The position numbers were made by a program, and so were the translations under genes. From Chrysaora quinquecirrha (Eukaryota; Cnidaria; Scyphozoa; Semaeostomeae; Pelagiidae): a stretch of DNA of 64,000 bases. Shown here one piece after another: positions 10,580 to 20,932 of this stretch. Position 1 is the first letter of the stretch. The number at the start of each line of letters is the position of its first letter. A model generated the notes under the pieces. That model was not told the origin of the DNA. It did no database searches and worked only from the letters and a program-made list of their open reading frames with translations. The DNA lies in the NCBI GenBank assembly GCA_014526335.1, contig JACTAT010000010.1, forward strand, positions 8,096,376-8,160,375, read 5' to 3'.

Positions 10580-10930
10580 GTTTTTGATGTGTAGACAGAA
10601 AGAGTTCGTTTTCTTGCTTGGACTCTTCAAATAATTCTATTGGTCTTTCTGCTGTATCCAACCAGCTGATTGGTGTTTAAAACACAATGCCAATTCAGCT
10701 TTTCGTTCTTTTTGATTGGTGCTTTTCGAACCGCATCTTGGTATCAATTCCGCCTTAGTCTATTGTTTCCGTCTGTTTCTGATGTTCATACTCTGAGGAG
10801 TGTCAGACAAAGGAAACTTTTAAGTACGACCGAAAATGATTCTGCTGTTCATCGCAATTTTGAAGTTTTGTACAACTCAAAGACTATTCGCAAAGGACTT
10901 TTAAAATATCAACAAACCCACCCTTAATTT
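10580..10930 (+). pseudogene. Penelope-like element C-terminal tail and 3' UTR
   Basis: Plus-strand 10575-10632 reads MCRQKEFVFLLGLFK and stop, the last residues of a Penelope-like ORF. It is followed by about 290 bases of shared 3' sequence (CAGCTGATTGGTGTTTAAAA, CTCTGAGGAGTGTCAGACAA). The same tail plus UTR recurs at 15960-16290 (plus) and 19990-20220 (minus), which identifies it as one family. Confidence 0.6.
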
Positions 10931-13470
10931 ATTTCTTCTCTCATTGAAATCTCATATTCATGCTTATGACATCTAAATTTTTAAATGTACTGTTTTACAT
11001 TTTCTGATAGATTTCTTTGTGCTTATACAAATACTGCTATCATAATTTCTTATCCAGAAATGATTTTATAACTGCTCAAAGTCGGGATTTTTGAGAATTT
11101 TCTGTTATTTTTGAGCCCTAGTCAAGTAAAAAGGATTTTGAGGAACAGATGCAGTTTATTTTCAGGTTAAAAATTTCATTGAAGTGATAGAAGAGATTAA
11201 TATGGAAAATTTTATGCTAATTTCATTGAAGTGATTGAAGAGATTAATATGGAAAATTTTATGCTTCTTAAGTTTCTTCAACCTAAACTATGAAAACATT
11301 AATATATTACACTCATATGAACATTAACCTCTTGATTTCTATAAAAAATGGCCAAAAAACTGCATGGATAAGGCATATTACTCTTATGTTTTGGAGATGA
11401 GGGCTCATACACCACCATCAACATTCAATCTACTTAAATCAACATAATTTAAATAATCAATGACTCAAATTATCAAAAACCTGCAAACCTGCAACCTTCA
11501 AAATCTACTAAAATAAAAAAAGCTGAAGAAATTTAAGAGAGACGCACCTTGAAATTGTGTAAATATTCCTACCCAAACCTTTTGTAATTCTTATTTCATC
11601 AATAGTAACTTTTGTAAATATTGCCATGATCACATCCATACCAATACCCCATATGCCATCTACAAATCGCTCTCCCCAATACCACCATAATACATACATT
11701 AAACATAAAATTTTCATAAATCATCGTCTTCAACCCTATTCGTTTTCTTTTGGAAATAATACATTCATCCTTTTTATTTAGATTACTCCTCAAATAACAA
11801 CAACAATTATCATTTCCTCAATCGTAGCCAAAATGCTACTAACATTAATCTTACTTCCTCTAATCTCACTAACAATAATGTCACCACCAACAGATCTAGT
11901 GCACTAGATATCAACATCCATAACCTTACAAATGTTTAGAGCAGAACAGTTGCCACAAGCAACAACAGCAATTAACCAATAACAGGAACTGTGACACAGA
12001 CAGGCACATGAGACCATCGTTAATACCAACAGCATCAACATTGAACAGAACAGTGACAGAGGCAAAACAAATGCTTTAATCACTAATAATATCCACAATA
12101 ACCCTAATTAAAGACTAACTCTAACACGTACCCCTAACAACTCCTCTCACACAAGACACCAACAAACGCAACAGCACAACACAAACAGACAACTTGACAG
12201 GAACAATACAAGCACTACTAGGACACGAAACAGGAGACGTAAACCACAACACCTTCAGACAGCTACAGTTGATGACCTACAAATTCTATTCATCCTACAA
12301 ATACACAACAAAAGGAAAGTCTTAGAAGAGCCAAAGAACAATATTTCATTGGCCTAGCTAACACTGTGGCACCTTACCGACTTAACAGGACCACTGACCA
12401 CTAACCAACTCTAACCTCGTCCTCTCTGCTTCCTGTCTTTTCACTACCTTACTATTTAGGATATCATATTTTTTCTGATTAATAAAACAATATGTTATAA
12501 TTATCAATTTTAAGAAAAGGATGATATAAGATCTCAATTCAGATAATGAAAATGAAAAAGATTATAGCCACAAAGTCTACTGAGGTGACTTTCAATCTGC
12601 CTGTGCACAGAAATGTAGACAAACATCATTGATTTGAATGCATGGAAAAGAAACAATTCAACATTTCTAATTCATGAAATTCTGTGCTCCAGAAATGAAT
12701 TTTTATTTGAAGTGAATTTTGATCTTGATCTCCATATTAAAAAATCAGGAATTCAAGTACAATTATTCTGGTAAATGAATTTGTTTTTCCCTAGCTTTTT
12801 ATTTCCTTTTCATTTGTATATTACGAAATCTGCCTCTCCATCGCCATAGTTACAGAAAGGCTTAGTGAATGAAGGGTCCATTTTTCCCTATTGAGAATAA
12901 AAATGAACTTTTGTCAAAATTTACAAGTAGTTTTTCCTTTAAAAGGCAATCTTCCTATTTTAATATTTCTATCGGTGTTATTTAGTTGTCTAAGAAGCCT
13001 TTCTCTTCAGTGGATCTTTGCTGGTGTGTCCGTGTGCAGCATCATCCTCCATTCATAAAAATTGGCAGTTTTTTTTCACTTACAAGAAGATTCATATTGC
13101 CGAATTTTCTTTCAAGATGTTTCTAATATGCAGAAATAACTCAACAACATTCCAAAATGTCTTAACTTAACTAAACTGCATTTTGTTGTGACTAACAATT
13201 CCACTGGGCATCAAACTCGAGGGAATATCAAGGGGCACTCTTGTGAAATAGAAATCAATAGAAAATAAGGAATTGCAAGAGATGCCCCACTTCAAGGCAT
13301 TTATTAGACCTCTTTTGAATTATCAAATGCAACTAAATTTGGCATTAAACAGATCAGCAATGATTAAATATTGAGAAAATGGAAACTAAAGTTATCAAAA
13401 ATTTGGTGTCATAAGTATTGCATAGCAACTTTCGTATTTATGTTCGAAGAATTCGAACATATTGGTGTGA
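10931..13470. other. Gene-free AT-rich stretch
   Basis: No recognisable protein on either strand. It includes a 47-bp direct tandem duplication at 11166-11262 and an ACA/ACC-rich segment at about 11770-12420. Nothing else stands out. Confidence 0.4.
11166..11262. repeat. 47-bp tandem duplication
   Basis: The sequence around AATTTCATTGAAGTGATAGA and ATATGGAAAATTTTATGCT occurs twice in a row, with one base difference (GATAGAAG against GATTGAAG). Confidence 0.85.
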
Positions 13471-13478
13471 GGTGCCGG

Positions 13479-13507
13479 GTCACTAACTAACTAACTAACT
13501 AACTCAC
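13479..13507. repeat. (CTAA)n microsatellite
   Basis: Six or so uninterrupted CTAA/AACT units between GGGTCA and CTCACTGACT. Confidence 0.85.
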
Positions 13508-13778
13508 TGACTAACCAACACTTGAACAATGGAAAACGTGTAACAATAGTGTACGCATCTCAAGAATGCTCTTAGGCGGCCTGCAAACAGCTTTGTCAAT
13601 CTGAGGTGACGTGACAATTGTTCTACAGACTTGTAAAAGTTCACTATGAGTCATTGTTGATTACTTTATAAACGATGGCCAATTGCCACATTTTTTTTAG
13701 TTAATGAAATTTCAAACGTTCTCATCATCGATCATAGAGTCTGGGCAGGAGCGGCAATTTCAAAACACTTTTCAAGCA

Positions 13779-14063
13779 AATCGTCATCATTCTCATCATC
13801 ATCATCATAATCATCATCATAATCATGATTACCATCTTTGACCATGTGGCTGTGGCAAGATCTAAAGGAATGGCACCACCACCACAAACACCCCTACAAC
13901 CATCACCACGACCACACCACGACCGCCCCCCATCACAACCACCACAACCACCCTTACAACCATTACCACTATCACTCCTATCACAACCACCACAATCACT
14001 CCCTACCAACCAGCACCATGGGCATCGTGGACATCAACATCATCATCATAACCACCACCATTA
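13779..14063. repeat. (CAT)n and CCA-rich simple repeat
   Basis: TCATCATCATCATAATCATC at 13790-13825 is followed by a long irregular ACC/CCA-rich run up to about 14000, then CATCATCATCATAACCACC. The apparent His- or Pro-rich frames here are products of the simple repeat, not evidence of a gene. Confidence 0.85.
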
Positions 14064-14339
14064 CCATAATAATCATTATCGTCATGGTTATGCATACCGT
14101 TAAATATCTTTTATTAATTGACCGAAATAGCTATATTCAGCCAGAGTGGTTCTTCGAACATGCCCATAGGGCCCCTATGCTTTTAATTAATAAGTTTTGT
14201 AGCCTCGTTTTGTTCTGTTATGTTGAAGCCTCGCCTGTAAGCAAAATTGATAAATAGAGCGCATGGCTAAAATGGAAGAGTTTCTCTGAAATCATACACT
14301 GTTTCAACTGGCAACAAGCAGCGATATCTTTACAAAGAT

Positions 14340-14455
14340 GAACCAAATAAAGGATATGGCCAGATTAAAATCTGCAGATTTTGATGATTTGGTGAAAAAG
14401 CTCAATGATAGACACGAGCCTAGTCAAAACGAAGTTCTCCTTAATTACTGAATCC
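14340..14455 (+). pseudogene. Possible Ty3-type gag scrap
   Basis: The translation MARLKSADFDDLVKKLNDRH followed by EPSQNEVLLNY resembles the short segment in Ty3/Gypsy capsids where D-x-LV-x2-L-x2-H-x2-P precedes a run of Glu and Arg. It is under 40 codons and ends in a stop. No other Ty3 domain is nearby, so this is a weak call. Confidence 0.25.
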
Positions 14456-15060
14456 ACCACCTCTCCTTCATTACCAATTCCACCATCTCAAATTGGAACG
14501 AGGTGAAAAATTTTATCAATAAGATTCTTTTGTCAATAAAGTATGCCAACATGCTGATAAATGTGCTTTCAAATCTACAAATAAAAACACATCCTGTACT
14601 GATAGATCAAATTCATAAAACTTTGATAAGATCAAATAAAAATAGATACTAATATTGCTAGTATCAGGAAAAATGCGCTTGAAAGGAACATGATTTGCCC
14701 TCACTGATTTCAACAGCAAGAAAAATTGAAGCCACTGAAGAGGCAACAAACGAAAGTCATAGACTTCGAATCTCCAAGATCCCCAACCTTCATCACTAAA
14801 CAATATTGATAAAATGGGGGTTAATTCTCCCAAAAAGCCAAAAAAGGGAGAATTTACAGGATAATTTCAAACCTTTGCAGGAAAATGCAGACTTTGAATG
14901 AATTCCAGAATGAGAACGAAGATAAATAATTTAGACATTGCATTATCCATTTATTGATTTTTAAGATGACATAAACTTTAATTATTTCTACAATTCCACC
15001 CAAAGACATAAACAGTAAGTGAAAAATTAACAAAGTTGACTAGTCCATTGTTCAAAGAAA

Positions 15061-15091
15061 CGTTTCGAACCTATCACAGGTTCATCGTCAG
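15061..15091 (-). ncRNA. Hammerhead ribozyme core of a Penelope-like element
   Basis: On the minus strand the sequence reads CUGACGA, then a six-base helix strand GAACCU, a loop, the exact complement AGGUUC, then GAAAC, followed by GUUUC. This is the hammerhead core (CUGANGA, helix II, GAAA) with a minimal helix III, the form known from the terminal repeats of Penelope-like elements. It lies just downstream of a Penelope-like C-terminus on the same strand. The cleavage triplet would be the UUC after the short helix III; that part is inference. Confidence 0.75.
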
Positions 15092-15502
15092 TCCAAGTGA
15101 AATTAGAATTACAACATCATGATTTATAGTAATAATGACAATAGATAGAATGCTAGAAAAAGAATTTACACGAAAAGTGAGTAAATAGCAAAAACAAAGC
15201 AAGGGAAATGCTAAAGGACAAAGGAAAAAGGTGAACAGGGTAGGGAAAAAGCATGAATATTGAAACAATTCTAAGGGGATAGAGGACTGTTGGGAATTGA
15301 GGGATGGGCGATCGTGCAGGATGAGGAGACTTTCATGAATAAGGAGATCAAAAGAGTTGCTAGATTTATTAAGAATAGAGAAATCATCAGGAGACGCAGA
15401 GTGGCCAGTTTGTCTGATATGATCTAAAATGGCTGAGGGATTAACTTTTACTGCTTCACCATGTTTATTAACAGCCAAATGTTCTCTACGATATGGCAGC
15501 AA
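15092..15502 (-). pseudogene. Penelope-like GIY-YIG C-terminal domain
   Basis: Minus-strand reading gives REHLAVNKHGEAVKVNPS, then AILDHIRQTGHSASPDDFSI, SFDLLIHESLLILHDRPSLN and SSIPLELF. This is the standard end of Penelope-like proteins downstream of the GIY-YIG motif: SAI-x-DH-x3-TGH, D-F-x-IL, L-x-I-x-ESLLI, P-x-LN, S-x-PL-x-LF. The GIY-YIG and RT parts that should lie upstream (above 15502) are missing. The sequence switches at about 15500 to an N-terminal Penelope-like segment on the opposite strand. Confidence 0.75.
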
Positions 15503-15929
15503 TGGTCTTCAACAATTCAGACCCCATGAAAAACTGGACAAAAAACTCAAGAAGTCAGAATTAGATCTCCAGTTCCTAACATCTTTTTATCACTTTGGCG
15601 TTATACCTAAATTCCTTCACTTCAAGCTTGCCAACTCTCACCTTCGCTCCTCAAATGCCTTCGACACCTGTAGGAAAAGATTAATGAAAGCTGAAATCAC
15701 AACCAAGAAGAGACAAGTCAAGACGAATGAAGTCAGAGGCGAAGGTTCAAGTGAACAGCTTTGTAATTCTTTTTCTTGGTTTGATTATAATATTATTATT
15801 AATTTCATAGATTCCTATTACTCTAAGTCCCTTCGCAACACTCAAATTTCCCAAAACCATAAATTAGAAAAACTCAAACAAGAATTTCTAGCTACAGGCA
15901 TTGATCCCAACAAAGTTATCTTTAATTAG
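15430..15929 (+). pseudogene. Penelope-like N-terminal region
   Basis: The plus frame carries HEKLDKKLKKSELDLQFLTS, FYHFGVIPKFLHFKLAN, then AFDTCRKRLMKAEITTKKRQ and a C-terminal SQNHKLEKLKQEFLATGI. L-x-FL-x5-G-VIPKFL-x-FK is the pattern I associate with the segment upstream of the RT in Penelope-like proteins of invertebrates. The frame ends after IDPNKVIFN, and no RT follows; a tail from another copy starts at about 15960. The true homology probably starts near 15490, since upstream codons overlap the opposite-strand fragment. Confidence 0.5.
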
Positions 15930-15959
15930 CACCTATCAATTTGTTTAGAGAATCAATGA

Positions 15960-16290
15960 AGTGTTTCACATAGGGGCTTTGGAATCTGTCTAAATCAAAA
16001 CCAAAGGGCCGGTTCTGTGTTGACAGAAAGAGTTTGTTTTCTCACTTGGACTCTTCAAATAATTCTATTGGCCTTCCCGCTGTATCTGATCAGCTGATTG
16101 GTGTTTAAAACACAATGCCAATTCAGCTTTTCGTTCTTTCTGATTGGTGCATTTTGAACCGCATCTGGGTTGTTTCAGATGCTTATACTCTGAGGAGTGT
16201 CAGACAAAGAAAGCTTTTTAAGCATGCCCGAAAATGATTCCGCTATTCATCGCAATTTTGAAGTTTTGTACAACTCAAACACTATTAAGT
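15960..16290 (+). pseudogene. Penelope-like element tail and 3' UTR, second copy
   Basis: The frame reads ALESV, stop, IKTKGPVLC, stop, QKEFVFSLGLFK, stop: the last residues of the Penelope-like protein with two internal stops. The same 3' UTR as at 10640-10930 follows (CAGCTGATTGGTGTTTAAAA, CTCTGAGGAGTGTCAGACAA, TTCATCGCAATTTTGAAGTT). Confidence 0.55.
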
Positions 16291-16299
16291 TACACACTG

Positions 16300-17130
16300 T
16301 TTTAATAAGCACATTAAAAATGATAGACAGCATGCATAAGAGTGCAAAAACCCAAATAATATGCAAGCAATCTATATTTGAATGAAAAAGGACATCATTG
16401 AGCATAACACTGATGACTCAACTATGATGTCACACGAAATACAATTACAAATCAAGGATGATTGGAATAGTATCCCATAATGCAAAGCATACCATTCATA
16501 TTATCAACTCAGCCACATTGTTTTGATCAGTCAAATTCCGATCATCCCATGTTTACTGTGGAAAAGTGAGATCCGAAGAATCGTTCAGTTGGCCTAAAGA
16601 AAGTAGTTGAAGTTTTGCATTAGGATTTTCATCTTATGAAAAGTATTGACAAAGCCTTCAAATTTTCTGAATTTGTGAGAAAAGAAAATTGGAGTGATAA
16701 AGAATAAAATATCAAGGAACAACGGCATTCTTCAAACTTTTACAACGAGAAAAGCTTACAAAGAGAAAAGACAAGGCGCCACAGTGGCAGGATGAAATTT
16801 TTTCCCAAAAAGTGTCTGGTTAAGAGAGGTGAAAAAAGGTTCAGGATGATGGGACTTAGTGGGACTTAAACATTTTTGTGGCAGCTAAAGCCTTTTTAAG
16901 TATTATTTGTACAAAAAGTTGTAAAGTCCTCTTTCTGCCCATTCGATTATGAGTAGCAAATTTTGAAAAATATTTTTCAACCTTCATGGCTTAGGCCCAA
17001 AGTGAAGGCAAATGAAAACTGCCAACAAAATATTGTAAACTACTGTTAATAAACGAAATTTGTAATAAACCCATGTTAAATTTCCATTTCAACATAATTC
17101 ACCTTAGTAAACATGATTTTATTGAAAAAC
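16300..17130. other. No assignable feature
   Basis: AT-rich sequence. One plus-strand stretch near 16640-16800 reads as charged protein (SIDKAFKFSEFVRKENWSDK) with few stops, but has no family I recognise. Confidence 0.3.
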
Positions 17131-17144
17131 TTTGTCTTTTTAAC

Positions 17145-17331
17145 TGCAATCTTCAAAACCAGTAATCAAACGAACCAAATATTCCCAGCCATCTGCAAAG
17201 CTGCAAATAAAGGTAGTCTCAAAATCATTGCCGGGAGCTTTTTCAATCCTCCTTGAGTACAAATAGGAATATTGGCCGGAAACCCGCAGTTTTGTGATGA
17301 ATTTATTAAGGAGTAAAGCAAAAATAAGCAT
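17145..17331 (-). pseudogene. Unidentified protein-like exon
   Basis: Minus-strand frame: KLRVSGQYSYLYSRRIEKAP, GNDFETTFICSFADGWEYLV, RLITGFEDCS, stop. The density of aromatic and charged residues and the lack of stops suggest a genuine C-terminal exon or relic. I do not recognise the family, and no further exon of it is visible nearby. Confidence 0.3.
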
Positions 17332-18119
17332 AGCAAATTACCGTTTTCCACTTTCTGGTTGCTCTTCTGTGATTAACAAATCTAAGGGTTAAAGCTGCAA
17401 TGCTTTGTATCTTGGCAAAACATCTTGCCATTCCATCCTGTGCTGCAGGGACCATTTATAGAATAGACAAAAATGGCCCAAAAATGATATCCTCCTCCGT
17501 GAAGACTGAAACTCTTATTCACAGAAGTGTACAGTTTGCGCATTAAAGTAAAAAAAGTAAAAAATCAAATTGTTAAGCAATCATTTAACCACCAATAGAA
17601 TTTACCTCACAACTTTGCGTGAAATAGTATGCTCATTGATTGGTTGTGCTACAATGCTTTTTTGACTCTTGGGATGCTTCTCTGCGAGTTTTTCCAAAAT
17701 GGTGAATGTACCTGGCAATGCTGCGAGGGATCCTGGCATGAAGAATTTTAGATGAAGAAAGGTTTTTAGACTTATTGTATATAGTGCTTAGAACTTATCT
17801 AAAATGCAGTTCAAGACTCTGAATGTTTATGATATGATTCGATGGTTATGATAATCGTTAAACATAGTTCACATTGTCAATAAGATTCCTGCTATGGCTG
17901 TTAATGCCTGTCTCAAATAAATGATATACTTTCAGGGAATGAGAAAATTATTCTCCTAATTTAGATATCAAATTAACTCAGATCCAGTCAAAGTTTGCTA
18001 CTATTGCTAAAGAAAACAACTGTTTCTGCCTAGATTTTCTTGTGTTCAAGTGATTATCTTGCTGTTGTTTGGAATACTACTCAGGCCAGCAGCTTGCTTT
18101 TATATTAAAATCGATTTGG

Positions 18120-18790
18120 CTGTTCCTTTATGACTTTAATGTAAAATGTCATACCTGGAACTCGGCTTGCAAAAATTTTCATTATCAACAACATTAACAT
18201 CATATGCTTCCACACGGTTCTGTAAATATTTGTATATTTCAGGATCAATCCTGTGCACAACATAACTTTTGTTCACATGAATTGATTTGTGAGATGAACT
18301 TTTCAAATTGAAAAACTTTTCCTTTTTTCTCTCTATTAGTATTTTGAATTGATCTATAATCTCAGATACAGCTAGATTATCTTTCCCAAATTAAGTAGGA
18401 TTATTTCTAATTTGGTAGGACTGAAGTTTGAGATGTAATTTCGAATGTCCTCAATTTGGCCTCCTGCTATGGTTTTAATGAAAGTGAAACCTGATTTGTC
18501 AAAACATTTGTGAAATTCAGTTTGTTGTGTCTGTGAAATTCAGAATTGTGTCACCGAAGATCAACAATTCTGTCTGCAGAGCTATTTCTAGTTGAGGTTG
18601 AGTCATGTTGCTTTGAAAATGACACTTGTTTCCTTAAGCGAGTTTCGGAATCTTTTGAAATTTTACTGTTTCCAGCTAAATTATTATCTAAAGCACTTTG
18701 AGCAGACTGAGCACTTGCTCTAGGCATGATTGTATCAGTGGTGATTGGTCTATTAACGAACTGATTTTTTTCTCTTAATCTTGTCATGGT
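18120..18790 (-). other. Ser/Thr-rich coding-like segment
   Basis: A minus-strand frame of 78 codons (18787-18551) starts MTRLREKNQFVNRPITTDTI and continues with a Ser/Asn/Lys-rich stretch. Below it, short frames (for example SIHVNKSYVVHRIDPEIYKY near 18290) look protein-like but change frame. It may be a degraded gene downstream of the HECT-like relic; the function is unknown. Confidence 0.25.
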
Positions 18791-18959
18791 CCATTCACAC
18801 CCTAGGCGTAAATGATGATTAATGTGAAGGTCTCAGTTCTAGTCCCTTACTTGACAGAATTTTGACTTAGCTTGACAGAATTTTTGTTTACTGCTGTGTA
18901 CTGTAGGAATCTGCAGAATGGGAAGACACGCCAGAGATGTGGGCAATAGATGCTAGTCA

Positions 18960-19630
18960 TCATCAGGTAGATATTCAATCTTCAGCTTTGATATTCCATG
19001 CGGGGTACAAGGGTATTTGCGCCCAATGGCAAAAAGTAACAGCGTTTGAAGTCTTGTTCCTCCAATCACCATTGCTGCTTTCCTCCAAATACTCATAAAG
19101 CCACTCTAATGCCTGTTTCTGACAAAACGAAGCAGGGCTGGTGACTACTATTTCTTAAAAATCGTCTAACATGAAAGGTCTTTGAAAACAGTTTTCGAAA
19201 GAGAACAGCTCTTCTAGATGAGCAGGGTTCTCACGTATGTAGCTGAGAAAACCATATGTATTCAAGTCTTCTTAAATTTCTTCAATTTCCTCTTTTCTTG
19301 ATGAAACAAGTTCGCTATAAACGATTTCTTGAATGAGATGGTGCTTGTTCTTCCCATTTATGACTTCTGACATTGGCCAACGACAGTTATTTATGATCTG
19401 CCAGTAGACATCACAGTTGTCATCTTCATACAATATCTTCTTTACATCTGCCTCATTTTTCGCAGTATCCAATCTCTCTATCAAGTCATGCGTTGCTGCA
19501 TTTATAGGAAGATGATGCTTACTAATACAAAGAGAGACGTTTTTCTTTGACTCTCCACACATTAATTTGACGATGCAGGGTGCAAAGGGTGGAATACTAT
19601 CTAATGGACCATCTTGTACTACAGCATGAA
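18960..19630 (-). pseudogene. HECT / G2E3-like E3 ligase domain relic
   Basis: Minus-strand translation: VVQDGPLDSIPPFAPCIVKL, IERLDTAKNEADVKKILYED, then after one stop EDLNTYGFLSYIRENPAHLE, FSFENCFQRPFMLDDF, QKQALEWLYEYLEESSNGDW, and NAVTFCHWAQIPLYPAWNIK. The order (a GGP-x-P start, helical segment, GF-L-x2-I-x4-P-x-L-x2-LF, A-LEW-x2-EY-x-E, then an ITG-like TFC-x-W stretch) resembles the C-terminal HECT-like region of G2E3-type proteins, a family expanded in invertebrate genomes. At least three in-frame stops are present. The HECT catalytic cysteine is not seen, so the relic stops short of it. Moderate to low confidence. Confidence 0.4.
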
Positions 19631-19989
19631 CAGGGGCAGACTGGCAGGGATGCTAGGTTGCGATCGCAACCCAGGCCCTCTTGCAACCGGGCCCTTAATT
19701 GATAACTTACAACAAATTAACTTTTCTTCATTGATACGAATCATTATTGCTAGAGATTACAATTAATAGAAATCAAGATGAGATTTTTAACGCAAAAATT
19801 TTGCATCAGCCTTTGGGAGTCCTATTGTAGGTTTGCGGCTTCACGGCTTCGACCCCTATCCAGCATTTCCGCTTACATTGAGTAGGGGGTTAGCTGTTTA
19901 TGACACAGAGATTTTGCTACTCAGATCGGGAAATGTAATATCTATAGAGATTTTTATAATTGCGATAACCAGCAAAAACATTATGGGGC

Positions 19990-20453
19990 ATACTTACAAG
20001 CTTTTTTGTCTGGCACTCCTCAGAGTATGAAGGTCAGAAACAGGCCAAAACACTGAGACTAAAGCGGGACTTCTACCAAGATGCGGATGGAAATGCAACA
20101 ATCAGAAAGAATGAAAATTAATTGAAGAGTCCAAAAGAGAAAGCGAACTCTTTCTGTCTACACAGAACCGGCTTTTTGGTTTTGATGTGGACAGTTTCCA
20201 AACGCTGAGATGAAACGAGGATCTAGCCCTGCCAATTATTTGATAACAATCCTTGTTGATCTGGGTGATCTAATAAATGTTTTCCTATGGCAGAATCATG
20301 TTTAAGGGTGGGTTGTTGCCTAGAGTTGAAAGAAATTTTTATGTATTGTATGTTTTTTACGTGACAGTAGCAACGAGTCTCAATAACAGGCAGTATATAG
20401 ATTTTGAAATCATGGGAGATAAGGTTGATCCTTTTGGATTGGAAGAAATTCAT
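19990..20453 (-). pseudogene. Penelope-like C-terminal tail and 3' UTR, third copy
   Basis: Minus strand: NSRQQPTLKHDSAIGKHLLD followed by HPDQQG, then LETVHIKTKKPVLC and RQKEFAFSFGLFN, stop. SAIGKHLLDHP and LESV-x-IKTKNPVLC are typical of one Penelope-like lineage. The 3' UTR then runs to about 19990 and contains the complement of CTCTGAGGAGTGCCAGACAA. It is the same family as 10580-10930 and 15960-16290. Confidence 0.65.
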
Positions 20454-20467
20454 TTAAGTGCGAAGAA

Positions 20468-20749
20468 AATTGAAAATTAAACGAGACTTACCTGTAAGTT
20501 GAAGTTTGATTGCAATTCTTTGAACCATCAGCCAGGAGTGGAGGAGTAGTACGAGAGACTGTACCGCGCAGGCGCAGTCCAGCATTTAGAGTATGGGTAT
20601 TCGCTCCATGCGGAGTGGAGTGGAGAAGAGCAGGGATTGGGAGCATACATATTTTGTGGCAGGCGTACTACTCCTCCACTCCTGGCTGATGGTTCATAGA
20701 ATTGCAATCAAACTTCAACTTACTGGTAAGTCTCGTTAAATTTTCAATT
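20468..20749. repeat. Large palindrome with 86-bp arms at the DIRS 3' end
   Basis: Positions 20468-20553 and 20664-20749 are inverted complements over about 86 bp with only a few mismatches, separated by a 110-bp spacer. The left arm runs from AATTGAAAATTAAACGAGAC to GGAGTGGAGGAGTAGTACG. The spacer starts AGAGACTGTACCGCGCAGGC. That segment also matches, in inverse orientation, the far end of the DIRS element (25151-25188), as expected for a DIRS inverted terminal repeat or internal complementary region. Confidence 0.85.
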
Positions 20750-20932
20750 GTATTTCACCATCAGCCTACGTCATTACGTAGCAGTACGAGATTTTAGAGC
20801 AAGCATGGAGCAAATAGCAACTTGCAATGAAAAATAACAGTAACATATATTGATAAGCATGGATCAACGAAATAATTAGGTATCACAATATCAAAAAACA
20901 AAAGCAAAGCTTGTAGAAATGTTACCTTATTC

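Noticed and set aside
10793..10825. Hammerhead candidate CTGAGGA...GGAAAC in the Penelope 3' UTR
   Set aside because: The boxes are present, but no helix II can be drawn between them, and the sister copies at 16190 and 20010 lack GAAAC.
13725..14257. His/Pro-rich or Gly/Cys-rich frames
   Set aside because: Translations of the CAT/CCA simple repeat in different frames.
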